A stretch of DNA of 64,000 nucleotides from positions 62,001 through 126,000 of the forward strand of contig NZ_JNYY01000022.1 of the NCBI RefSeq assembly GCF_000716785.1, written 5' to 3'. The stretch is from Amycolatopsis vancoresmycina (GTDB lineage Bacteria > Actinomycetota > Actinomycetes > Mycobacteriales > Pseudonocardiaceae). Below are positions 58,657 through 64,000 of the stretch, piece by piece. The position numbers and the translations under genes were made by a program. The notes under the pieces are model-generated. The model saw only the letters and a program-made list of their open reading frames with translations, was not told where the DNA came from and did no database searches. Position 1 is the first letter of the stretch. Every line of letters starts with the position of its first letter.

Positions 58657-61600
58657 CGGGGTCTCCAGCTTGCCCAGCAGGCGGGCCACGTGGGCCTGGA
58701 CCGTCCGGCGCGGCAACGACAGCTCCGCCGCGATGTCCGGGTTGGACCGGCCCTCCGCGACCAGGCCCGCGATGCGGATCTCGATCGGCGTCAGCGACTC
58801 CCAGCCGTGGCCCGGGCGGATCGGCGAGAACAGCGCGCCGCGGCGGACGCCGAGGCGGCGCAACCGGGTTTCCGCGCGGCGCAGGTCCCAGCGGGCCGCC
58901 AGTGCCGTGTACAGCTCGGCGGCCTCCTCGAACGCCGCGTGCGCCGCGTCCAGGCGGCCCGCTCGGGCCAGCAGCACCGCCGCGTCCTCCAGCGCCGAGG
59001 CCAGTTCCGGGCGGCGGCCGACCGCGCGGAAGTGCTCGGCCGTCGCCAGCACCGGAGCCGGGTCCTCCTCGATCAACCCCCGGCACCACGACGCCGCCGC
59101 GTGCGCCCGCGCCGGACGTCGTTCCTTCGCCGCCTCCTCCTCGCACACCGCCAGTGCCCGGCGCGCGCGGACGGCGTCGTCGTGCTCCATCGCCAGCCGC
59201 ACGAACGCCGGGAGCCACTGGTGCCGCAGCATCATCTGCGCGTACGTCGGGTTCAGGATCGGCTCGAGGACGGCCAGCGCGCGGACGCGGTCGCCGCGCT
59301 GCTCCGCCGCCAGGGCGTCGGCGACCAGCAGGAAGTCGAAGCTTTCGCGTTCGGCGCCGGTGGCTGGGGCGTACTCCTCCGCCGCGTCGAGGTGGGCGGC
59401 CGCCTGGGCCCGGTCGTCGCGGCGGCCCGCGATCAGCGCCGCGACGCCGTGCAGCAGCAGCGCCGCCGGGCCCGGTTCGCGCAGGCCGTTGAACGTGATC
59501 GCCGGGCCGTCCTCGATGACCGTGTCCAGCTCGACCAGCGCCTCGTCCCAGCGGCCTTCCCAGTACCGGTGCACCGCGGCGGACACCTGCAGCCCGACCG
59601 GCAGCGCGTGCCGGGCGGCGACTTCACCCGCCGCCCGCAGCGCGTCACCCGCCTCGGCCAGCCGGTCGAGGTTCTGCAGCGTGAACACGCGGTTGTCGAG
59701 CAGGTCCAGGTGCAGGTCGGCCAGCTCGTGCTCGTCGCCGACGGCCTCGATCGCCGCGTCGATGTGGCCGAGCGCGCGGTCGTGCTCGCGGCGCACCGAA
59801 TCGACCAGCCACAACGACTGCAGCGCGTGCGCGGTCAGGTAGGGGTCGCCACCGGCGAACGCCTTCGTCTCGTGCGCCGCCTTCTCTGCACTGTCCAAAT
59901 CGGACAGGTCGCCGCGCCGGAAGTTGGCCAGCAGCTGCCGGTGCTTGACCCGCCAGAGCTCCGGCACGGCCGGGTCGTCGACCGACGCGGCGAGCGTCGC
60001 GACGGCCCCCTGGGTGTCGCCACGGCGGTGTCGCAGCGCCGCAAGCACGTGCCGCATCTCCTCGACGGAATCCGGGTCGGCCGCGGCCTCGATGGCCTGC
60101 CGCGCCAGCGCTTCCGGGCTGCGTTCCAGCCGGAACAGCACCTTGACCAGCGCCACCAGCAGCGTCTCCCGGCGCGGGCCGGTGCCGTCGCACGCGGCCA
60201 GCGCGCGTTCGAGCAGCTCGACGGCGATCAGCGGCGCCCGGGTCGACACGGCGGCGTGGTGCGCGGCGAGCCAGCCCAGCACCCATTCGTCCACTGTGGC
60301 CGGTGCCGCCACCAGCTGCTCGGCGACGCGCTTCACCGGCGCGCCGATCCCGGCGAGCGCCTCGGCGGCCTGCCGGTGCAGTGCCGCCCGCGTCGCCGAC
60401 GGCAGCCGGTCGTACAGCGCCTGGCGCAGCAAGGGGTGGCGGAACGCCAGCTGTGTCCCGGTGTCGATGAGCACGTTCGCCGTCACGGCTTCTTCCAGCG
60501 GCTCCAGCAGGTCCGACGGCCGGGTGCCGAGCACCGCGGCGACGTCGCCGACGGCGAACTCCATGCCCAGCAGCGCGCCCCAGCGCAGCACTTCCTGCGT
60601 CCGCGCGGTGAGGAAGTCCAGCCGCCGGTCGACCGCGGCGACCAGCGACCGCGGGGCCTCGAACTCCGCCGGGTCGTCGACGTCGGCCTCGCCGCCGCTC
60701 ACCTCGACCGCACCGGCGCGCGTCAGGACGTCGACCATTTCCTTGACGTACAACGGGTTCCCCGCGCCACGGGCGGCCAGCTCGCGCAGCCCCGGCCCGG
60801 GCGGCGCCCCGAGCTGGTCCTCGATCAGCCGCCCGACGTCGTCGCCGGTCAGCGGTGCGAGGTCGAGCACGACCCCGTCCCGCGCCTGGACGCCGCGGCG
60901 CAGCTGGGCGAGCTCGGCGCGGTCCGGCGCCGGGCGGGTCGCGGCCACCAGCAGCAGCGGCAGCTGCCGGGTCGCCGCGCAGAGCCGGTGCCAGACCAGC
61001 ACGGACGCCTCGTCCGCCCACTGCAGGTCGTCGAGCACCAGTACCTGCGGCGACTGCGCGCACAGCTCGTCGACCAGTGCCAGCAGCCGGTCGACGGCGC
61101 CGAGCACCGGGTCGGCCGGTCCCCAGCTGCGCCGCACCGGGCTCTCGCCCGCGAGTTCCGCGGCCACCCGCGCGCGCCGCGGGTCGGGCGAACGCACGTC
61201 GATGGCCAGGCACTCCAGCACCACCTGCAGCGGGAACCGGGTGCTCAGCTCGTCGGCCGCCGCCCAGAGCCGCTGGAAGCCGGGGCCGTCGGGCAGCGAC
61301 CCGGCGAGCAGCGCGGATTTGCCGATCCCGGCCTCGCCCTCGATCCAGACCGCCCGCCCGCGGCCGGCGCGGACGTCGGCGACGAGCTCGGCGAGCCGGG
61401 CCGTCTCGGCTTCCCGCCCGAACAGCCGGTGCCCGGCGACGACGACCGGCGCCGCGGGCGCGTCGAGCGCCGGGTCCTGGGCGAGGATCTGCTGCTGGAG
61501 CCGTTGCAGCGCGGGACCGGGTTCGACGCCCAGCTCGGCGACGAGCGTGGCCCGGGCGTCGCGGAAGACGTCGAGGGCGTCGGCGGGCCGCCCGCTGCGG

Positions 61601-62244
61601 TAGAGGGCGAGCATGAGCGACTCCCGCAAGGGCTCCCGCAGCGGGTGTTCCCCGGCCAGCACGGCCAGCTCCGGCGCGAGATCGAGGTGCCCACCGAGGG
61701 CCAGCAGGGCTTCGGCCCGCCGTTCGAGGGTGTCCAGCCGGAGCTCGGCGAGGTATTCGCGGTGCCGTTCGGCGAACCCGCCGGGAACCCCGGACAGCGC
61801 CTCGCCCTGCCAGAGCGCGAGCGCGGCGTCGAGTTCGGCGACGGCGGCCCGCGGATCCCCCTGGTCGAGGTGCCGTTGCGCGCGTTCGCGGTGCCGTTCG
61901 AACAGGGCCGCGTCGAGCGCGTCTTCGCCGAGCAGCAGGGAGTACCCGGCGGGATCCGACACCAGGACACTGGCCGCCGACCAGCGCGACCGGTCCGGTT
62001 CGAGGGCCCGCCGCAGCCCGGAGACGTAGGTGTGCACGCTGCCCTCGACGCTCGCGGGCGCGGAATCGCCCCAAACGCCGGCGATCAGCTCGGCCCGAGG
62101 CACCGGGCGGCCGGCATTGACCGCGAGCACCGCGAAGATGGCACGCTGACGGGCGGGGCCGAGGCCGATTTCGGCCGCCCCGAGCCAAGCCCGCAGCGGG
62201 CCGAGCACGCCCACCCGCAGGCGGGTGTCCGCATCCCCTGGCAT
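58615..62244 (-). CDS. Giant SARP-ATPase-TPR-LuxR regulator
   Basis: A 1209-aa protein. The N-terminal SARP part has an OmpR-like winged helix (about 8-98) and BTAD helices (about 105-250, ALFERHRERAQRHLDQGDPRAAVAELDAAL). The ATPase follows with Walker A EGEAGIGKSALLAG (near 300) and Walker B VLVLDDLQWADEASV. A long TPR-like region comes next. A C-terminal LuxR helix-turn-helix (about 1145-1205, LTPIEIRIAGLVAEGRSNPDIAAELSLPRRTVQAHVARLLGKL) ends it. Having DNA-binding domains at both ends is unusual. SARP regulators commonly control secondary metabolism; targets here are unknown. Confidence 0.9.
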   Translation of the reverse strand: MPGDADTRLRVGVLGPLRAWLGAAEIGLGPARQRAIFAVLAVNAGRPVPRAELIAGVWGDSAPASVEGSVHTYVSGLRRALEPDRSRWSAASVLVSDPAGYSLLLGEDALDAALFERHRERAQRHLDQGDPRAAVAELDAALALWQGEALSGVPGGFAERHREYLAELRLDTLERRAEALLALGGHLDLAPELAVLAGEHPLREPLRESLMLALYRSGRPADALDVFRDARATLVAELGVEPGPALQRLQQQILAQDPALDAPAAPVVVAGHRLFGREAETARLAELVADVRAGRGRAVWIEGEAGIGKSALLAGSLPDGPGFQRLWAAADELSTRFPLQVVLECLAIDVRSPDPRRARVAAELAGESPVRRSWGPADPVLGAVDRLLALVDELCAQSPQVLVLDDLQWADEASVLVWHRLCAATRQLPLLLVAATRPAPDRAELAQLRRGVQARDGVVLDLAPLTGDDVGRLIEDQLGAPPGPGLRELAARGAGNPLYVKEMVDVLTRAGAVEVSGGEADVDDPAEFEAPRSLVAAVDRRLDFLTARTQEVLRWGALLGMEFAVGDVAAVLGTRPSDLLEPLEEAVTANVLIDTGTQLAFRHPLLRQALYDRLPSATRAALHRQAAEALAGIGAPVKRVAEQLVAAPATVDEWVLGWLAAHHAAVSTRAPLIAVELLERALAACDGTGPRRETLLVALVKVLFRLERSPEALARQAIEAAADPDSVEEMRHVLAALRHRRGDTQGAVATLAASVDDPAVPELWRVKHRQLLANFRRGDLSDLDSAEKAAHETKAFAGGDPYLTAHALQSLWLVDSVRREHDRALGHIDAAIEAVGDEHELADLHLDLLDNRVFTLQNLDRLAEAGDALRAAGEVAARHALPVGLQVSAAVHRYWEGRWDEALVELDTVIEDGPAITFNGLREPGPAALLLHGVAALIAGRRDDRAQAAAHLDAAEEYAPATGAERESFDFLLVADALAAEQRGDRVRALAVLEPILNPTYAQMMLRHQWLPAFVRLAMEHDDAVRARRALAVCEEEAAKERRPARAHAAASWCRGLIEEDPAPVLATAEHFRAVGRRPELASALEDAAVLLARAGRLDAAHAAFEEAAELYTALAARWDLRRAETRLRRLGVRRGALFSPIRPGHGWESLTPIEIRIAGLVAEGRSNPDIAAELSLPRRTVQAHVARLLGKLETPSRSGVADAVRRRP

Positions 62245-62382
62245 TGGTGCCGTCCCCTCTGGGGCAGTGCCCCAGACCCCATTCCCCCAGGGACATCTCG
62301 GTACCGACTACTCCGGTGACCTTACCGACGCACCGGCTCCCGGCAAGGTTGCGCGTTCAACCCGCCGAGCGGCGGGGGCGGG

Positions 62383-64000
62383 TCATTCCCCCGCGACGGC
62401 TCGCGATCGCACCGGGGCCGCCCGCCGGATGCCGAACGGCTGCATCCGGGCCTCCGCGCGGCGGACGTCCCACACCGCGCCCATCCCGGTGTACGCCGTC
62501 AGCGCCGCCCGGAATGCCGTGCGTGCCTCCGTCAGCCCGCCCGACTCCGCCAGCAGGATCGCCGCGTCCTCCATCGCCTTGGCCTCCTTGAGCAACCTCC
62601 CCGCCGCTCGATAGTGGCCCGCCGCCGTCAGGACCGGGTCCGCGTCGCCCGTGACCAAGCCGCGGCAGTGCGCTGCCGCCGCCGCGTGGGCCGGGGGGAT
62701 CTCGCCCTCCGGCTCCACCAGCAGGCGCAATGCCTGCTGCACCCGCTGCCGGTCGCCGAGGGACAACGCGATCCGGACCAGGTCCGGGAGCCACTGGTGG
62801 CGGGCCGCCGGTGGGTAGTTGTCCTCCAGCAGGGGCAGCAACGCCGTCAACGCCGCCTCCGGCCGGCCCTCCTGCTCGGCCAGCAGCGCGCGGGCCGCCA
62901 GCAGGAAGTCGCCGCCGTCGGGCTCGAGGCCCGGTGGCCACTGCTGCCGCTCGGCCGCGTCCAGGTGCGTCCGGGCCTGGGCCGGTTCGCCGCGGTGGCC
63001 GGCGATCAACGCGCCGACGCCGTGCACCAGCAGCGCCGAGCCCGGGCTGCGCAGCACGTAGGACGCCGTTTCCGCGCCGTCGCGGATCACCGCGTCCAGC
63101 TCGGCCAGTGCCGCCGGCCAGCGGCCCAGCCAGTAGTAGTGCACCGCGCCCGCCAGGTGCATCTCGCCCGGCACTGCGCGGGTCGCGGCGATCCGCCGGG
63201 CGGCGTCGAGCGGCTCCGCGGCTTCGTCGAGGCTGTCCAGGTTCGGCACGGCCAGTGCCGCGTCGTCCAGCGGGTGCAGCCCGGCCGGCGCCAGCGCCGT
63301 CACTTCGCCGAGCTTCTCCAGCGTCGCCAACAGCGCCTCGTGCCGCCCGCGCCACATCTCCGGGACGTCGGCGTCGTCGAGGGTCCGCTTGAGCTCGGCG
63401 GTCGCCTCGGAGAAGTCGCCGCGGCGGTAGTACACGTAGGCCAGGATCCAGCGCATCTCGGCCGCGCGCCTGCTGTCGGACGTCCGCGCGACCACCGAGC
63501 GCGCCTCGGCCTCGGGCTCCCGGCCGAGCCAGAACAGCAGCCGGGCCAGCGTCGCGGTCAGCGTCTCCCGCGCGTCCGGCGGCAGCGTGCCCTGCGTGAC
63601 GGCGTGGCGCAGCAGGTCCACGGCCACCCGCGGGGTCTCGGTCGCGACCGTGCCGATGTGCTCCAGCAGCCACCCGGTCACCCACGGGTCCACCTGCGCG
63701 GGTGCGGCGGCGAGCTGCCGGGCGACGCGGTCGGCGGGCACGCCCGCGGCGGCGAACGCCTCGGCCAGCTGCCGGTGCAGCGCGACCCGCATCGCCGCGG
63801 GCGTCTTTTCGTAGAGCACGCGGCGCACCAGCGGGTGCCGGAACGCCAGCCGGTCACCCGACTCGACGAGCACCCCCGACGCGATCGCCTCGTCCACCGC
63901 GCCGACCAGCGCCGTCGGCGGCCGTTCGGTGGCGATGGCGATGTCCGCCAGCGAGAACTCCCCGCCCAGCAGTGCGGCCCAGCGCAGGGTGTCGCGGGTC
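62383..64000 (-). CDS. LAL/SARP-type regulator paralogue, C-terminal part (cut by window end)
   Basis: The minus-strand frame is open from 64000 to the stop at 62383 (about 539 codons). It aligns with the ATPase-end and TPR region of the regulator at 58615 (LRWAALLGGEFSLADIA..., LAFRHPLVRRVLYE, VHYYWLGRWPAALAELDAVI), so the two are tandem paralogues. It ends at VWDVRRAEARMQPFGIRRAAPVRSRAVAGE, just where the paralogue continues into a LuxR domain, so it lacks a C-terminal DNA-binding domain. The N-terminal part lies outside the window. Confidence 0.85.
   Translation of the reverse strand, partial: TRDTLRWAALLGGEFSLADIAIATERPPTALVGAVDEAIASGVLVESGDRLAFRHPLVRRVLYEKTPAAMRVALHRQLAEAFAAAGVPADRVARQLAAAPAQVDPWVTGWLLEHIGTVATETPRVAVDLLRHAVTQGTLPPDARETLTATLARLLFWLGREPEAEARSVVARTSDSRRAAEMRWILAYVYYRRGDFSEATAELKRTLDDADVPEMWRGRHEALLATLEKLGEVTALAPAGLHPLDDAALAVPNLDSLDEAAEPLDAARRIAATRAVPGEMHLAGAVHYYWLGRWPAALAELDAVIRDGAETASYVLRSPGSALLVHGVGALIAGHRGEPAQARTHLDAAERQQWPPGLEPDGGDFLLAARALLAEQEGRPEAALTALLPLLEDNYPPAARHQWLPDLVRIALSLGDRQRVQQALRLLVEPEGEIPPAHAAAAAHCRGLVTGDADPVLTAAGHYRAAGRLLKEAKAMEDAAILLAESGGLTEARTAFRAALTAYTGMGAVWDVRRAEARMQPFGIRRAAPVRSRAVAGE

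Noticed and set aside
58690..62319. 1209-codon open frame on the plus strand opposite the giant regulator
   Set aside because: It mirrors the real minus-strand gene; the translation is Arg/Pro/Gly/His-rich without domains, as GC-rich third-position bias produces.

Overview
The window is very GC-rich, uses GTG and TTG starts freely, and opens with the actinobacterial chromosomal block enolase - ftsB/divIC - DUF501 - lytic transglycosylase - Ppx/GppA. Together with the many secreted hydrolases and large AfsR/LAL-type regulators, this points to a filamentous actinomycete of the Pseudonocardiaceae, most likely Amycolatopsis or a close relative. The genus is an inference from gene content; no 16S or other marker is present.

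Layout. 1-3763 is conserved core. 4076-9665 is a complete oligopeptide/dipeptide ABC operon with a 19-bp inverted repeat between the binding-protein gene and the permeases, followed by a secreted subtilase. 12341-16641 holds housekeeping and DNA-repair genes: S10 peptidase, endonuclease V, family-5 uracil-DNA glycosylase and NDH-2. A secreted GH18 chitinase follows. 18206-23928 looks like a conflict/defence island. It contains an NrtR-like Nudix regulator divergent from a nucleoside-phosphorylase-fold protein, whose C-terminal QQIG motif is repeated at the N-terminus of the overlapping downstream membrane protein. A class-I-shaped tRNA with a UAA anticodon comes next, then a soluble protein carrying two YGxTxFI repeats.

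24783-30784 is an apparent gene cluster for a small disulfide-rich exported peptide: NB-ARC/TPR regulator, 55-aa six-Cys precursor, MauE-like membrane protein, TlpA-like oxidoreductase, ABC exporter and a dedicated S26 signal peptidase, with tight or overlapping junctions. An ECF sigma factor with a transmembrane OmpA-domain partner lies just downstream. 32262-39560 holds regulators and small enzymes, including a MarR gene with three identical palindromes in its divergent promoter region.

39731-47395 is a plant/fungal polymer region: a CebR-type box before a CBM2-GH5 cellulase, a thioester-forming LAxTG surface protein, an AraC regulator, a secreted intradiol dioxygenase with a chitin-binding-like module, and a GH19 chitinase with a DasR-type box. 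The GH19 gene and a RifR-like type II thioesterase have been fused tail to tail by an apparent deletion. 47702-53533 is mixed: Lrp regulator and DHA2 efflux pump, aldo-keto reductase, GH3 lipoprotein. 53685-58656 is an operon of a LuxR-type regulator, a CUT1 sugar ABC transporter and a GH1 beta-glucosidase that fits uptake and hydrolysis of beta-glucosides released by the secreted cellulase. The right end carries two paralogous giant regulators; one has SARP, ATPase, TPR and LuxR domains, and the other has lost its LuxR domain and runs off the window.
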